DNA from: Pseudomonas extremorientalis
Lineage (GTDB): Bacteria; Pseudomonadota; Gammaproteobacteria; Pseudomonadales; Pseudomonadaceae
Direction: 5' to 3'
DNA length: 64,000 nt
NCBI RefSeq assembly: GCF_001870465.1
Contig: NZ_MDGK01000017.1
Location: forward strand, 124,001 to 188,000
The position numbers and the translations under genes are program-made. This document shows, in pieces, positions 9,048-18,762 of the stretch (the stretch's first letter is position 1; every line of letters begins with the position of its first letter). The notes beneath the pieces are model-generated. The model ran no database searches, had not been told where the DNA came from, and saw nothing but the letters and a program-made list of their open reading frames with translations.

Positions 9048-9590
9048 GTGAACAAGTCGTTACTGGTTGGTGCGGTATTGGGTGCTGTCGGTGTGACTGC
9101 CGGGGGTGCTGTTGCCACCTACAGCCTGGTAAAAAGCGGCCCTGAGTATGCGCAAGTGCTGGCAGTGCAGCCGGTGAAAACCCAGATCAAAACCCCGCGC
9201 GAGGTCTGCAAGGACGTCGCCGTGACCCGGCAGAAGCCGGTGCAGGATCAGCATCAGATCGTCGGCACTGTGGTAGGTGCACTGGCCGGTGGCCTGCTCG
9301 GCAACCAGGTCGGTGGCGGTAATGGCAAGAAGCTGGCTACGGTAGCCGGTGCGGTGGGTGGCGGTTACGCCGGTAACAAGGTTCAGGAAGGTATGCAGAA
9401 CCGCGATACCTACACCACCACGCAAACCCGCTGTAACACCGTCAACGACATCAGCGACAAGGTTGTCGGTTATGACGTGCGTTACACCTTGGATGGCAAG
9501 GAAGGCTCGGTGCGTATGGACCGTGATCCAGGCGGCCAGATTCCGGTCGACAAGGAAGGCCGCTTGGTGCTGGGCCAGAACCAGCAGTAA
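9048..9590 (+). CDS. Glycine-zipper 2TM domain envelope protein, 180 aa
   Basis: The N-terminus (about residues 5-27) is a Gly/Ala-rich membrane anchor or uncleaved signal. Residues about 72-108 form a glycine zipper (VGTVVGALAGGLLGNQVGGG and VAGAVGGGYAGNKVQ), typical of SlyB-like and related envelope proteins. The remainder is a periplasmic-looking domain with two cysteines (C46 and C129) that could form a disulfide. The exact function is unknown. The start is supported by AGGAGG nine bases upstream. The position between secF and suhB is the usual Pseudomonas order. Confidence 0.85.
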   Translation: MNKSLLVGAVLGAVGVTAGGAVATYSLVKSGPEYAQVLAVQPVKTQIKTPREVCKDVAVTRQKPVQDQHQIVGTVVGALAGGLLGNQVGGGNGKKLATVAGAVGGGYAGNKVQEGMQNRDTYTTTQTRCNTVNDISDKVVGYDVRYTLDGKEGSVRMDRDPGGQIPVDKEGRLVLGQNQQ

Positions 9591-9633
9591 TCTCAAGCCT
9601 GGTATAGATGCAAAAAATTATGTGAGTTCAAAA

Positions 9634-9722
9634 TGTGGGAGGGGGCTTGCCCCCGATAGCGGTGGATCAGTCAGCTTGTTAGGTGCTGACCCACTGCAAT
9701 CGGGGGCAAGCCCCCTCCCACA
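9634..9722. repeat. REPIN: two inverted REP elements
   Basis: GTGGGAGGGGGCTTGCCCCC at the left end is mirrored by GGGGGCAAGCCCCCTCCCAC at the right end, with about 45 bases between. It is one of a series of such pairs in this window, as known from P. fluorescens genomes. Confidence 0.9.
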
Positions 9723-9772
9723 ATTGATTTGTGTTGTTGCTGGAGTCGCGGCAAACCTCAAATCCCAGGCAT

Positions 9773-9803
9773 AAAAAAAGCACCCCTCGGGGTGCTTTTT
9801 TGT
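9773..9803. terminator. Bidirectional terminator between the glycine-zipper gene and suhB
   Basis: AAAAAAAGCACCCC pairs with GGGGTGCTTTTTT around TCG. It serves the convergent genes on both sides. Confidence 0.93.
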
Positions 9804-9813
9804 GCTCGCTCGC

Positions 9814-10629
9814 TTAGCGCTTCAGCGAAGCCGGCAGGTGCGGCTGGATCGCCGTCAGTACTGCCTTGAAGCATTTGGTGTTGCCGGCAACCACATGGCC
9901 TTTCTCGAGGAAGTCGTGGCCACCGGTGAAGTCGCTCACCAGGCCGCCTGCTTCCTGGATCAGCAGAGCGCCTGCCGCCATGTCCCACTCGGACAGGCCC
10001 GACTCCCAGAACGCATCAAAACGACCGGCGGCCACATAAGCCAGGTCCAGGCTTGCTGCGCCAGCGCGACGGATGCCGGCAGTCTGGCCAACCAGGGCGC
10101 GGAACATGCCCAGGTAGTTTTCCAGGTTGTCCATCTGGTCGTCACGGAACGGGAAGCCGGTACCCAGCAGGGCGCCGTCCAGGCTGGTGCGGCCGCTGAC
10201 GCGCAGACGACGACCGTTCAACTGGGCGCCACGGCCACGGCTGGCGGTGAATTCTTCCTGGCGGACTGGGTCGAGTACAACGGCGTGTTCCAGGCGGCCA
10301 CGGTATTTGCACGCGATGCTCACGGCAAAGTGTGGGATGCCGCGCAGGAAGTTGGTGGTGCCATCCAGTGGGTCGATGATCCACAGGTAGTCTTCGCCTT
10401 CACCGCTGCCTTTGTGCAGGCCGGTTTCTTCACCGAGGATGCCGTGGGTAGGGTAGGCCTTGCGCAGGGCGTCGATGATTTTCTGTTCGGCGGCGCGATC
10501 AACCTCGGATACGTAATCCTTGGCGTCTTTTTCGTCGACCTTGATGGTATCCAGGCGCTCGATGGAGCGGAAGATCAATTCACTGGCGCTGCGGGCGGCG
10601 CGCAGCGCGATATTCAGCATGGGCTGCAT
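9814..10629 (-). CDS. suhB: Inositol-1-monophosphatase SuhB
   Basis: SuhB hydrolyses inositol phosphates and, in enterobacteria, also joins rRNA antitermination complexes. The 271-residue protein shows the Mg-dependent phosphatase signatures GEETG (near residue 67), WIIDPLDGTTNFLRG (near 82), and SEWDMAAGALLIQEAGG near 215. The ATG at 10629 gives the family N-terminus MQPMLNIALRAARSA. It is transcribed divergently from trmJ across a 145-bp gap and ends at a bidirectional terminator. Confidence 0.96.
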   Translation of the reverse strand: MQPMLNIALRAARSASELIFRSIERLDTIKVDEKDAKDYVSEVDRAAEQKIIDALRKAYPTHGILGEETGLHKGSGEGEDYLWIIDPLDGTTNFLRGIPHFAVSIACKYRGRLEHAVVLDPVRQEEFTASRGRGAQLNGRRLRVSGRTSLDGALLGTGFPFRDDQMDNLENYLGMFRALVGQTAGIRRAGAASLDLAYVAAGRFDAFWESGLSEWDMAAGALLIQEAGGLVSDFTGGHDFLEKGHVVAGNTKCFKAVLTAIQPHLPASLKR

Positions 10630-10774
10630 GGATGTGTCACCTAAGGTTGTTAAAGAAAGCCGAGCATTCTAGCAGAAACTTTCTTCAGGTGAAGGACGAC
10701 GTTAGCTTTCATGGCATAACCTTAGGCTGTTCTGTAAGATTTGCTCCCCTTTCCCGTGTCCGAGAGCGCCTCCC

Positions 10775-11545
10775 TTGCTGCAAAACATTCGTGTCGTCCT
10801 GGTCAATACCAGTCATCCCGGCAACATCGGCGGGGTGGCGCGAGCCATGAAAAACATGGGGCTGACGCGCCTGGTGCTGGTCGACCCGCGCGTGTTCCCG
10901 CATCACGAGGCCGATGCCCGTGCATCCGGCGCCAATGACCTGCTTGAAAAAGCCCAGGTCGTCGCCACCTTGGAAGACGCCTTGGTCGGCTGCAATCTGG
11001 TGCTTGGCACCAGCGCCCGTGACCGTCGCATCCCCTGGCCACTGCTGGATCCGCGTGAGTGCGGCACCAAGGTGGTGGAAGAGGCCGCTGGTGGTGCTGA
11101 AATCGCCTTGGTGTTTGGTCGTGAAGACTCCGGTCTGACCAATGAAGAGCTGCAGCGATGTCATTACCACGTGCACATCCCATCAGACCCCGAGTTCAGC
11201 TCGCTGAACCTCGGGGCTGCGGTGCAGGTGTTGACGTACGAAGTGCGCATGGCCTGGCTGGCCGCTGCTGGCCGGCCGAGCAAGGTAGAGAAGGACGAGG
11301 TTGCCTCGACCAAAAGTGGCGAACTGGCCACCATGGACGAGCTGGAACGGTTTTATGAGCACCTGGAGCAAACCCTGGTGGCCATCGAATTCCTCGATCC
11401 GGAAAAACCACGGCACTTGATGGCGCGCCTGCGTCGCCTTTACGGACGCAGCTCGGTCAGCCGGGCAGAAATGAATATATTGCGTGGCATCCTCACGGAA
11501 ACCCAGAAAGCGGCCCGTGGCGAGCTTCTTAAGCGGAAGGATTAA
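10775..11545 (+). CDS. trmJ: tRNA (cytidine/uridine-2'-O-)-methyltransferase TrmJ
   Basis: TrmJ methylates the 2'-hydroxyl of nucleotide 32 in several tRNAs. It is a SPOUT-fold enzyme; the N-terminal strand [20 protein letters not shown] and the later [15 protein letters not shown] and [19 protein letters not shown] form the knotted SAM site. The 256-residue length is normal. The start codon is TTG at 10775, inferred because the conserved N-terminus begins MLQNIRVV and no ATG or GTG fits. cysE follows two bases after the stop. Confidence 0.95.
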   Translation: MLQNIRVVLVNTSHPGNIGGVARAMKNMGLTRLVLVDPRVFPHHEADARASGANDLLEKAQVVATLEDALVGCNLVLGTSARDRRIPWPLLDPRECGTKVVEEAAGGAEIALVFGREDSGLTNEELQRCHYHVHIPSDPEFSSLNLGAAVQVLTYEVRMAWLAAAGRPSKVEKDEVASTKSGELATMDELERFYEHLEQTLVAIEFLDPEKPRHLMARLRRLYGRSSVSRAEMNILRGILTETQKAARGELLKRKD

Positions 11546-11547
11546 AA

Positions 11548-12330
11548 ATGTTCGAGCGTTTGCGAGAAGATATCCAGAGTGTTTTCCACCGTGACCCGGC
11601 GGCGCGCAACGCCTTTGAAGTGCTGACCTGCTACCCGGGGATGCACGCCATCTGGATTCACCGCTTGTCCGGTGCCCTGTGGGGCATGGGCTGGAAATGG
11701 CTGGCGCGGCTGGTGTCGAACTTCGGTCGTTGGTTGACCGGGATCGAGATTCACCCGGGCGCCAAAGTCGGGCGCCGTTTCTTTATCGACCATGGCATGG
11801 GCATCGTGATTGGCGAGACCGCCGAAATTGGTGATGACGTCACCCTTTATCAGGGCGTGACCCTGGGCGGCACCAGTTGGAACAAAGGCAAGCGCCACCC
11901 CACGCTAGGTGATGGCGTGGTGGTAGGGGCGGGCGCCAAGGTCCTCGGCCCTTTCACCGTCGGTGCGGGTGCCAAGGTCGGTTCCAATGCTGTCGTGACC
12001 AAGGCTGTGCCTCCGGGCGCGACCGTAGTCGGTATTCCAGGCCGGATCATCGTCAAGCCGGAAGCCGGCGACGAGCAGGAGGCCAAGCGCAAGGCCATGG
12101 CCGAGAAGATCGGTTTCGATGCTTATGGTGTCAGCGAGGACATGCCCGACCCGGTGGCACGCGCCATCGGCCAGTTGCTGGATCACCTGCAAGCGGTGGA
12201 CGGCAAGCTGGAGGGAATGTGCGGTGCGTTGAAGGATCTGGGTAGCCCCTATTGCGCCAAGGATCTGCCTGAGTTGCGCGAAGAAGACTTCGCCGAGATC
12301 AAGGACGAGGCTGCGTCCAAGGCCGGCTGA
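11548..12330 (+). CDS. cysE: Serine O-acetyltransferase CysE
   Basis: CysE makes O-acetylserine for cysteine synthesis, which is relevant because the downstream ISC genes use cysteine sulfur. The protein has a helical N-terminal region and a left-handed hexapeptide-repeat domain: [19 protein letters not shown], then [20 protein letters not shown] (about residues 65-105), then [18 protein letters not shown]. The catalytic His-Asp pair lies in this block. The 260-residue C-terminus is longer than in short pseudomonad homologues. It is coupled to trmJ by a two-base gap. Confidence 0.95.
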   Translation: MFERLREDIQSVFHRDPAARNAFEVLTCYPGMHAIWIHRLSGALWGMGWKWLARLVSNFGRWLTGIEIHPGAKVGRRFFIDHGMGIVIGETAEIGDDVTLYQGVTLGGTSWNKGKRHPTLGDGVVVGAGAKVLGPFTVGAGAKVGSNAVVTKAVPPGATVVGIPGRIIVKPEAGDEQEAKRKAMAEKIGFDAYGVSEDMPDPVARAIGQLLDHLQAVDGKLEGMCGALKDLGSPYCAKDLPELREEDFAEIKDEAASKAG

Positions 12331-12338
12331 GGCCGTTC

Positions 12339-12427
12339 TGTGGGAGGGGGGCTTGGCCCCGTAGCAATGTGTCAGTCACCACTTTCGTGGCTGGTACACC
12401 GCTATCGGGAGCAAGCTCCCTCCCACA
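12339..12427. repeat. REPIN between cysE and the isc promoter
   Basis: Two inverted REP arms, TGTGGGAGGGGGGCTTGG and GGGAGCAAGCTCCCTCCCAC, lie about 45 bases apart. The left arm carries an extra G and a lost C, so this copy is diverging. Confidence 0.85.
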
Positions 12428-12524
12428 TTTTGGTCTCCGTTGATCCAGCGATCTCCATCCGCCCCTGTTCTCGCTGTTCGTCGTCGCCCCATCCTGCTAT
12501 GATTCGCGCGCCCTTTTTACGGGT

Positions 12525-12574
12525 AATCCTGACTAAAGTACTAGGTCTTATAGTTGACTTAAATACTCGGGAAT
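12525..12574 (+). promoter_or_regulatory. Tandem IscR boxes and isc promoter
   Basis: Box 2 (12550-12574, ATAGTTGACTTAAATACTCG and onward) closely follows the type 1 IscR site known from the E. coli iscR promoter. Box 1 (12525-12551, around CCTGACTAAAGTACTAGGTC) is a weaker copy directly adjacent. TTGACT at 12554-12559 and CATACT at 12577-12582, 17 bases apart, form a promoter whose -35 lies inside box 2. Binding of [2Fe-2S]-IscR should block transcription of iscR and everything downstream. Confidence 0.8.
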
Positions 12575-12615
12575 CGCATACTTGCTCCCATTCTGAAACA
12601 CCTTGGTACTTGTCC

Positions 12616-13107
12616 ATGAGACTGACTACAAAAGGCCGATACGCGGTGACCGCCATGCTCGACTTGGCTTTGCACGCGCAAACTGGGCCGGTGTCCCTGG
12701 CCGATATCTCTGAGCGCCAAGGCATTTCCCTGTCCTACCTAGAGCAACTGTTCGCCAAATTGCGTCGCAGCAACCTGGTTTCCAGTGTGCGTGGGCCGGG
12801 TGGTGGCTATCAGTTGTCCCGCGACATGCAGGGCATTCAGGTGGCCCAGGTGATCGACGCGGTCAACGAATCCGTCGACGCCACCAAATGCCAGGGGCTG
12901 GGTGATTGCCATGCCGGCGACACCTGCCTCACGCACCACTTGTGGTGTGACTTGAGCCTGCAGATCCATGAGTTTTTGAGTGGTATCAGCTTGGCTGATC
13001 TTGTGACTCGCCGTGAGGTGCAAGAAGTAGCCCAGCGTCAGGACCAGCGCCGTTGCAACACCAAGGCGCCGCGTCTGGACAAGATCGAAGCGTCCGCCGT
13101 CGAGTGA
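12616..13107 (+). CDS. iscR: Fe-S cluster assembly regulator IscR
   Basis: IscR is an Rrf2-family repressor that senses Fe-S cluster supply. The 163 residues begin [20 protein letters not shown] with a winged-helix domain ([23 protein letters not shown]). The cluster ligands are C92, C98 and C104 in the [20 protein letters not shown] segment. The start at 12616 matches the family N-terminus; a longer frame upstream runs through the promoter and is rejected. It is the first gene of iscRSUA-hscBA-fdx-iscX. Confidence 0.97.
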   Translation: MRLTTKGRYAVTAMLDLALHAQTGPVSLADISERQGISLSYLEQLFAKLRRSNLVSSVRGPGGGYQLSRDMQGIQVAQVIDAVNESVDATKCQGLGDCHAGDTCLTHHLWCDLSLQIHEFLSGISLADLVTRREVQEVAQRQDQRRCNTKAPRLDKIEASAVE

Positions 13108-13157
13108 CAGCCGAAGAGCTAACGGCGCGCCAGCCAGCCTGATTTAGGAGAAAGTCC

Positions 13158-14372
13158 ATGAAATTGCCGATTTACCTTGATTACTCAGCGACCACCCCGG
13201 TTGATCCGCGTGTCGCGCAAAAGATGAGCGAATGCCTGCTGGTTGACGGAAACTTCGGCAACCCGGCCTCCCGTTCCCACGTGTTCGGCTGGAAGGCCGA
13301 GGAAGCGGTCGAGAACGCTCGTCGCCAGGTGGCTGACCTGGTGGGTGCAGACCCGCGTGAAATCGTCTGGACCTCCGGTGCCACCGAGTCCGACAACCTG
13401 GCTATCAAGGGCGCGGCGCATTTCTACGCGACCAAAGGCAAGCACCTGATCACCACCAAGATTGAGCACAAGGCTGTCCTCGACACCATGCGCCAACTGG
13501 AGCGTGAAGGTTTCGAGGTCACCTACCTCGAGCCGACTACCGACGGTATCGTCACCCCGGCCATGATCGAAGCCGCGCTGCGTGAAGACACCATCCTGGT
13601 TTCCGTGATTCACGTGAACAACGAAATCGGCACCATCAACGACATCGCGGCCATCGGCGAGCTGACCCGTTCCAAGGGCATCCTGCTGCATGTCGACGCT
13701 GCCCAGTCCACCGGCAAGGTCGACATCGACCTGTCGAAACTGAAAGTCGACCTGATGTCGTTCTCGGCCCACAAGACCTACGGCCCCAAAGGCATCGGCG
13801 CCCTGTACGTGAGCCGCAAGCCACGTGTGCGCATCGAAGCCACCATGCACGGCGGCGGTCACGAGCGCGGCATGCGTTCAGGCACCCTGGCGACCCACCA
13901 GATCGTGGGCATGGGCGAAGCCTTCCGCGTGGCCAAGGAAGACATGGCTGCCGAAAACGTGCGCATCAAAGCGCTGAGCGACCGCTTCTACAAGCAGGTC
14001 GAAGGACTTGAAGAGCTGTACATCAACGGCAGCATGACCGCCCGCGTACCGCACAACCTGAATTTGAGCTTCAACTACGTCGAAGGCGAGTCGCTGATCA
14101 TGGCGCTCAAGGACCTGGCGGTTTCGTCCGGTTCGGCCTGCACCTCGGCGTCCCTTGAGCCTTCGTACGTACTGCGCGCCCTGGGCCGCAACGACGAACT
14201 GGCACACAGCTCGATCCGCTTTACGTTCGGCCGTTTCACCACCGAAGAGCAAGTCGACTACGCCGCGCAGAAAGTCTGCGAAGCCGTCAACAAGCTGCGC
14301 GTCCTGTCGCCGCTGTGGGACATGTACAAAGACGGTGTCGATATTTCCAAGATCGAGTGGGCGGCACACTAA
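13158..14372 (+). CDS. iscS: Cysteine desulfurase IscS
   Basis: IscS removes sulfur from cysteine and passes it as persulfide to IscU and to tRNA-thiolation enzymes. The 404-residue protein shows the PLP-binding lysine in [17 protein letters not shown] near residue 206 and the mobile active-site cysteine in [14 protein letters not shown] near residue 328. AGGAG at 13147-13151 supports the ATG. A hairpin lies in the 99-base gap before iscU. Confidence 0.98.
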   Translation: MKLPIYLDYSATTPVDPRVAQKMSECLLVDGNFGNPASRSHVFGWKAEEAVENARRQVADLVGADPREIVWTSGATESDNLAIKGAAHFYATKGKHLITTKIEHKAVLDTMRQLEREGFEVTYLEPTTDGIVTPAMIEAALREDTILVSVIHVNNEIGTINDIAAIGELTRSKGILLHVDAAQSTGKVDIDLSKLKVDLMSFSAHKTYGPKGIGALYVSRKPRVRIEATMHGGGHERGMRSGTLATHQIVGMGEAFRVAKEDMAAENVRIKALSDRFYKQVEGLEELYINGSMTARVPHNLNLSFNYVEGESLIMALKDLAVSSGSACTSASLEPSYVLRALGRNDELAHSSIRFTFGRFTTEEQVDYAAQKVCEAVNKLRVLSPLWDMYKDGVDISKIEWAAH

Positions 14373-14395
14373 CTATAGAAGCCGCCACCCCAGCT

Positions 14396-14433
14396 CTGTA
14401 GGAACGTGGCGGAAAACGCAGGCGTTTCTACAG
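14396..14433 (+). other. Hairpin between iscS and iscU
   Basis: CTGTAGGAACG pairs with CGTTTCTACAG (11 pairs, one G-T) around a 16-base loop that can form a further GCG/CGC pairing. No T-run follows. Its position between iscS and iscU would suit an mRNA-processing or stability element that uncouples their levels. Confidence 0.55.
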
Positions 14434-14471
14434 GGTTCCAGAGCGGCCCTGATGAGTGAGGATTCAGTACC

Positions 14472-14858
14472 ATGGCTTACAGCGAAAAGGTCATCGACCA
14501 CTACGAAAACCCGCGCAACGTCGGCAAGATGGACGCGGAAGATCCTGATGTCGGCACCGGCATGGTCGGCGCTCCGGCGTGCGGCGATGTGATGCGCCTG
14601 CAGATCAAGGTCAACGACGCTGGCGTTATCGAAGACGCCAAGTTCAAGACCTACGGTTGCGGTTCGGCTATCGCCTCCAGCTCCCTGGCGACCGAATGGA
14701 TGAAAGGCAAGACCCTGGATGAGGCTGTCACTATCAGCAACACCCAGCTGGCCGAAGAACTGGCCCTGCCGCCCGTGAAAATCCACTGCTCGGTACTCGC
14801 AGAAGACGCCATCAAGGCGGCCGTTCGCGACTACAAGCAGAAGAAAGGCTTGATCTAA
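14472..14858 (+). CDS. iscU: Fe-S cluster scaffold IscU
   Basis: IscU is the scaffold on which IscS sulfur and iron form the [2Fe-2S] cluster. The 128-residue protein carries the three ligand cysteines in [11 protein letters not shown] (C37), [12 protein letters not shown] (C63) and [11 protein letters not shown] (C106), the Asp of ACGD, and LPPVK (about residues 99-103), which HscA recognises. The start [18 protein letters not shown] is the family start. Confidence 0.98.
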   Translation: MAYSEKVIDHYENPRNVGKMDAEDPDVGTGMVGAPACGDVMRLQIKVNDAGVIEDAKFKTYGCGSAIASSSLATEWMKGKTLDEAVTISNTQLAEELALPPVKIHCSVLAEDAIKAAVRDYKQKKGLI

Positions 14859-14886
14859 GCATTTGGCGACGAGTAAGGAGTCAACG

Positions 14887-15210
14887 ATGGCTATCAGCAT
14901 GACAGAAGCGGCTGCGCAGCACATTCGCCGCTCCCTGAATGGGCGCGGTAAAGGTGAGGGGATTCGTCTGGGTGTTCGCACCACGGGCTGTTCCGGCCTT
15001 GCCTACGTGCTGGAGTTTGTCGATGAGGTGGTTGCGGAAGACCAGGTGTTCGAAAGTCACGGCGAGAAAGTGATTATCGACCCCAAGAGCCTGACCTACC
15101 TGGACGGCACCGAACTCGATTTCGTCAAGGAAGGGTTGAACGAAGGCTTCAAGTTCAACAACCCCAACGTACGCGGTGAATGTGGCTGCGGCGAAAGCTT
15201 CAACATCTGA
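14887..15210 (+). CDS. iscA: Iron-sulfur assembly protein IscA
   Basis: IscA is an A-type carrier that helps deliver clusters, especially [4Fe-4S]. The 107 residues begin [17 protein letters not shown]. The three conserved cysteines are in [13 protein letters not shown] (C35) and the C-terminal GECGCGESF (C99 and C101). The ATG at 14887 is preceded by AAGGAG with six bases of spacing. A TTG at 14863 in the same frame is rejected because it lacks both a ribosome binding site and conservation. Confidence 0.97.
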   Translation: MAISMTEAAAQHIRRSLNGRGKGEGIRLGVRTTGCSGLAYVLEFVDEVVAEDQVFESHGEKVIIDPKSLTYLDGTELDFVKEGLNEGFKFNNPNVRGECGCGESFNI

Positions 15211-15218
15211 GGCTATTC

Positions 15219-15740
15219 GTGGGTACTCCTTGTCATTTCGCTTTATTCGAGCTGCAGCCGAGCTTTCGGCTGGACCTTGAGCAGCTTGCCACGCGCTACC
15301 GAGAACTGGCGCGTGGCGTGCACCCGGACCGCTTCGCTGACGCTTCCGAGCGTGAGCAACGCCTGGCGCTGGAGCAATCGGCCAGCCTCAACGAAGCCTA
15401 TCAGACGCTCAAAAGCCCCCCGAAACGCGCGCGCTACCTGCTCGCGATGAACGGTGGCGAGTTGCCGCTGGAAGTGACCGTGCATGATCCGGACTTCCTG
15501 ATGCAGCAGATGCAGTGGCGCGAAGAACTCGAAGACTTGCAGGACGAGGCCGATCTGGCCGGTGTTGCAGTCTTCAAGCGTCGTCTGAAAACCGCCCAGG
15601 ATGAGCTCAACGAAAGCTTCGCAGCCTGTTGGGATGATGCAGCGCAACGTGAGCAGGCCGAACGCCTGATGCGGCGCATGCAGTTCCTCGACAAGCTCAC
15701 CTACGAAGTGCGCCAGCTAGAAGAGCGCCTCGACGATTAA
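15219..15740 (+). CDS. hscB: Fe-S co-chaperone HscB
   Basis: HscB is the J-domain protein that brings IscU to HscA and stimulates its ATPase. The 173-residue protein has a J domain with the HPD motif ([23 protein letters not shown], about residues 25-47) and a helical C-terminal IscU-binding domain. The GTG at 15219 ([15 protein letters not shown]) is chosen as the start because it fits the family N-terminus and follows GAGG at 15208-15211. It lies eight bases after the iscA stop. Confidence 0.95.
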   Translation: MGTPCHFALFELQPSFRLDLEQLATRYRELARGVHPDRFADASEREQRLALEQSASLNEAYQTLKSPPKRARYLLAMNGGELPLEVTVHDPDFLMQQMQWREELEDLQDEADLAGVAVFKRRLKTAQDELNESFAACWDDAAQREQAERLMRRMQFLDKLTYEVRQLEERLDD

Positions 15741-15793
15741 CCCCGTGTGCTGCCCGTGATGCACGCCTGATAGACAGATAAGACCTGATTACC

Positions 15794-17656
15794 ATGGCCC
15801 TACTGCAAATCGCCGAACCCGGCCAAAGCCCTCAACCGCACCAGCGTCGCCTGGCGGTCGGGATTGACCTGGGCACCACCAATTCCCTGGTTGCTGCCTT
15901 GCGCAGTGGCCTGTCCGAGCCGTTGCCCGACGCTGATGGCCAGGTGATCCTGCCCTCTGCCGTGCGCTATCACGTTGATCGTACCGAAGTGGGTGAGTCG
16001 GCCAAGCTGGCGGCGTCTTCCGACCCTTTGAATACCGTGCTGTCGGTCAAGCGCTTGATGGGTCGTGGTCTGTCCGACGTCAAGCAATTGGGCGACCAGT
16101 TGCCGTACCGCTTTGTCGGTGGCGAATCCCATATGCCGTTCATCGACACCGTCCAAGGCCCGAAAAGCCCTGTGGAAGTGTCGGCCGATATCCTCAAGGT
16201 ACTGCGTCAGCGCGCGGAAAAGACCCTGGGCGGCGAACTGGTCGGCGCGGTGATCACCGTTCCGGCTTATTTCGATGATGCCCAGCGCCAAGCTACCAAG
16301 GATGCGGCCAAACTTGCTGGCCTGAACGTGCTGCGCCTGCTCAATGAGCCGACCGCTGCAGCCGTGGCCTATGGCCTGGACCAGCATGCCGAAGGCCTGG
16401 TTGCCATTTACGACCTGGGCGGTGGCACCTTTGATATATCGATTTTGCGCCTGACCGGGGGCGTCTTCGAAGTGCTGGCCACTGGTGGCGACAGCGCCCT
16501 GGGCGGCGACGACTTCGACCACGCCATTGCGGGTTGGATCATCGCCAGCGCCGGCTTGTCTGCCGACCTGGACCCGGGCGCGCAGCGCAACCTGCTGCAA
16601 ACCGCTTGCGCCGCCAAAGAAGCGCTGACGGACTCCGCGTCTGTTGAAGTTTCCTACGGTAACTGGTCGGCCCAACTGACCCGCGAAGCCTTCGATGCGC
16701 TGATCGAGCCTATGGTCGCCCGCAGCCTGAAAGCCTGCCGCCGTGCCGTACGTGATTCCGGTATCGAACTGGAGGACGTGGGTGCAGTGGTCATGGTCGG
16801 TGGTTCCACCCGCGTACCACGCGTGCGTGAAGCCGTCGCCGAAGCCTTTGGCCGCCAGCCGCTGACTGAAATCGATCCGGACCAGGTGGTCGCCATCGGC
16901 GCCGCGATCCAGGCAGACACCCTGGCCGGTAACAAGCGCGATGGTGGCGAACTGCTGCTGCTCGACGTGATCCCGCTGTCCCTGGGGCTGGAAACCATGG
17001 GGGGGCTGATGGAGAAGGTGATACCACGCAACACCACCATCCCCGTCGCCCGTGCCCAGGATTTCACCACTTACAAAGATGGCCAGACGGCCATGATGAT
17101 CCATGTGCTGCAAGGCGAGCGCGAGCTGATCAGTGACTGCCGCTCCCTGGCGCGCTTCGAATTGCGCGGCATTCCGGCGATGGTGGCTGGCGCGGCAAAG
17201 ATTCGCGTGACCTTCCAGGTCGACGCCGACGGCCTGCTCAACGTCGCTGCGCGTGAGTTGGGTTCGGGTGTTGAAGCCAGCATCCAGGTCAAGCCGTCCT
17301 ACGGCCTGACCGACGGCGAAATCGCCAAGATGCTCAAGGACTCGTTCCAGTATGCCGGTGACGACAAGGTCGCTCGCGTGCTGCGCGAGCAACAAGTGGA
17401 TGCCCAGCGCCTGCTCGAAGCGGTGCAGGGTGCCCTTGATGCCGACGGCGAGCGCCTGCTGGATGCCGAAGAGCGCATGGTCATTGACCTGCAGATGCAG
17501 GAACTGGCCGAGCTGATGAAAGGCAACGATGGCTACGCTATCGAGCAACAGACCAAGCGCCTGTCGCAAGTGACAGATGCCTTTGCCGCCCGCCGCATGG
17601 ATCAGACGGTGAAAGCCGCACTGGCCGGGCGCAACCTGAATGAAATCGAGGAATAA
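15794..17656 (+). CDS. hscA: Fe-S assembly Hsp70 chaperone HscA
   Basis: HscA is the specialised DnaK-type chaperone that releases clusters from IscU. The 620-residue protein contains [14 protein letters not shown] (phosphate-binding loop 1, about residue 24), [14 protein letters not shown] near 185, [16 protein letters not shown] near 205, [16 protein letters not shown] near 335, and a C-terminal substrate domain. The first 20 residues before the ATPase are normal for HscA. It is followed three bases later by fdx. Confidence 0.97.
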   Translation: MALLQIAEPGQSPQPHQRRLAVGIDLGTTNSLVAALRSGLSEPLPDADGQVILPSAVRYHVDRTEVGESAKLAASSDPLNTVLSVKRLMGRGLSDVKQLGDQLPYRFVGGESHMPFIDTVQGPKSPVEVSADILKVLRQRAEKTLGGELVGAVITVPAYFDDAQRQATKDAAKLAGLNVLRLLNEPTAAAVAYGLDQHAEGLVAIYDLGGGTFDISILRLTGGVFEVLATGGDSALGGDDFDHAIAGWIIASAGLSADLDPGAQRNLLQTACAAKEALTDSASVEVSYGNWSAQLTREAFDALIEPMVARSLKACRRAVRDSGIELEDVGAVVMVGGSTRVPRVREAVAEAFGRQPLTEIDPDQVVAIGAAIQADTLAGNKRDGGELLLLDVIPLSLGLETMGGLMEKVIPRNTTIPVARAQDFTTYKDGQTAMMIHVLQGERELISDCRSLARFELRGIPAMVAGAAKIRVTFQVDADGLLNVAARELGSGVEASIQVKPSYGLTDGEIAKMLKDSFQYAGDDKVARVLREQQVDAQRLLEAVQGALDADGERLLDAEERMVIDLQMQELAELMKGNDGYAIEQQTKRLSQVTDAFAARRMDQTVKAALAGRNLNEIEE

Positions 17657-17659
17657 TCA

Positions 17660-18001
17660 ATGCCGCAGGTCATTTTTCTGCCACACGCCGAGCATTGCCC
17701 GGACGGTATGGTCGTGGAGGCTGAGACCGGCAAGTCCATCCTCGAAGTTGCCCATGACAACCACATCGAGATCGAAAGTGCCTGCGGCGGTGTCTGCGCC
17801 TGCACCACCTGTCACTGCATTATCCGCGAGGGTTTCAATTCCCTGGAAGAAGCAGACGAGCTGGAAGAAGACTTTCTTGACCGTGCCTGGGGCCTGGAAG
17901 CGACTTCTCGCCTAAGCTGTCAGGCAAAGGTCGGCACGGAAGACATCACCGTCGAAATCCCGAAATATTCCCTCAACCATGCAGCCGAAGCGCCGCATTG
18001 A
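17660..18001 (+). CDS. fdx: ISC-system [2Fe-2S] ferredoxin Fdx
   Basis: This ferredoxin supplies electrons for cluster assembly on IscU. The 113-residue protein has the adrenodoxin-type ligand set CGGVCACTTCHC (about residues 43-54) with the fourth cysteine in RLSCQAKV near residue 89. The acidic stretch EEADELEEDFLDRAWG matches the IscS-binding surface of the family. iscX follows after 14 bases. Confidence 0.97.
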   Translation: MPQVIFLPHAEHCPDGMVVEAETGKSILEVAHDNHIEIESACGGVCACTTCHCIIREGFNSLEEADELEEDFLDRAWGLEATSRLSCQAKVGTEDITVEIPKYSLNHAAEAPH

Positions 18002-18015
18002 TTCAAGGAAGTGTC

Positions 18016-18216
18016 ATGAGTCTTAAATGGGTTGATGTGCAAGAGATCGCTATCCTGTTGGCCGATGCCAACCCGGATCTGGATCCTTACTCCCTGAACT
18101 TTGTAGCTTTGCGTGACATGGTCATGGCGCTGCCAGGGTTCGAAGATGAGCGTGATCGCGGTGGTGAGAAGGTCCTGGAGGCTATCCAGACTGCCTGGAA
18201 AGAAGAACAGGACTGA
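18016..18216 (+). CDS. iscX: Fe-S assembly protein IscX
   Basis: IscX is a small acidic protein that binds IscS and modulates desulfurase activity. The 66 residues (MSLKWVDVQEIAILLADANP at the start, FEDERDRGGEKVLEAIQTAW near the end) match the family. AAGGAAG seven bases upstream supports the ATG at 18016. It is the last gene of the ISC operon, which ends in the hairpin at 18249-18278. Confidence 0.96.
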   Translation: MSLKWVDVQEIAILLADANPDLDPYSLNFVALRDMVMALPGFEDERDRGGEKVLEAIQTAWKEEQD

Positions 18217-18248
18217 CGCCTCCCTTACGCAGTTAGGCAATACCCAAT

Positions 18249-18278
18249 AACCCGCGTATAATTCGCGGGTTTAATTTT
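18249..18278 (+). terminator. ISC terminator with the ndk -10 box in its loop
   Basis: AACCCGCG (18249-18256) pairs with CGCGGGTT (18264-18271), followed by TAATTTTT. The seven-base loop is TATAATT, so the perfect -10 hexamer TATAAT (18257-18262) stands between the arms. A -35 is not clear; TTAGGC at 18233-18238 would be 18 bases away. The element may both end the isc transcript and start ndk. Confidence 0.7.
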
Positions 18279-18307
18279 TCGTAAATTACCGTTTCTGGAG
18301 TTACACC

Positions 18308-18733
18308 ATGGCTGTTCAACGTACTTTCTCCATCATCAAGCCTGACGCTGTTGCAAAAAACGTCATCGGCGAGATCACCACTCGTTTCGAAAAAGCCGGC
18401 CTGAAGGTTGTAGCTTCGAAACTCAAGCAACTGTCCAAGGCTGAAGCTGAAGGCTTCTACGCTGAGCACAGCGCTCGTGGCTTCTTCGGCGACCTGGTTG
18501 CCTTCATGATCTCCGGTCCTGTTGTTGTTCAGGTTCTGGAAGGCGAAAACGCTATCGCTCTGAACCGTGAGCTGATGGGTGCTACCAACCCTAAAGAAGC
18601 CGCTGCCGGCACCATCCGTGCTGACTTCGCCGAGTCCATCGACGCCAACGCTGTACACGGTTCGGACTCCGAAGCCGCTGCTGCTCGCGAAATCTCGTAC
18701 TTCTTCGCCGCTACTGAAGTAACCGCTCGCTAA
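18308..18733 (+). CDS. ndk: Nucleoside diphosphate kinase Ndk
   Basis: Ndk balances NTP pools by phosphoryl transfer through a histidine intermediate. The 141-residue protein shows the N-terminal [37 protein letters not shown], and the active-site NAVHGSDS (H117). Codon choice is more biased than in its neighbours, as expected for a highly expressed gene. TGGAG upstream supports the start. Confidence 0.98.
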   Translation: MAVQRTFSIIKPDAVAKNVIGEITTRFEKAGLKVVASKLKQLSKAEAEGFYAEHSARGFFGDLVAFMISGPVVVQVLEGENAIALNRELMGATNPKEAAAGTIRADFAESIDANAVHGSDSEAAAAREISYFFAATEVTAR

Positions 18734-18762
18734 GCATCGGCTTAAAGAGTGAGGGTGAATCC

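Noticed and set aside
15800..17569. A 589-residue open frame antisense to hscA
   Set aside because: It mirrors the codon bias of hscA, has no family motif, no ribosome binding site and a composition typical of reverse-strand reading of GC-rich genes.
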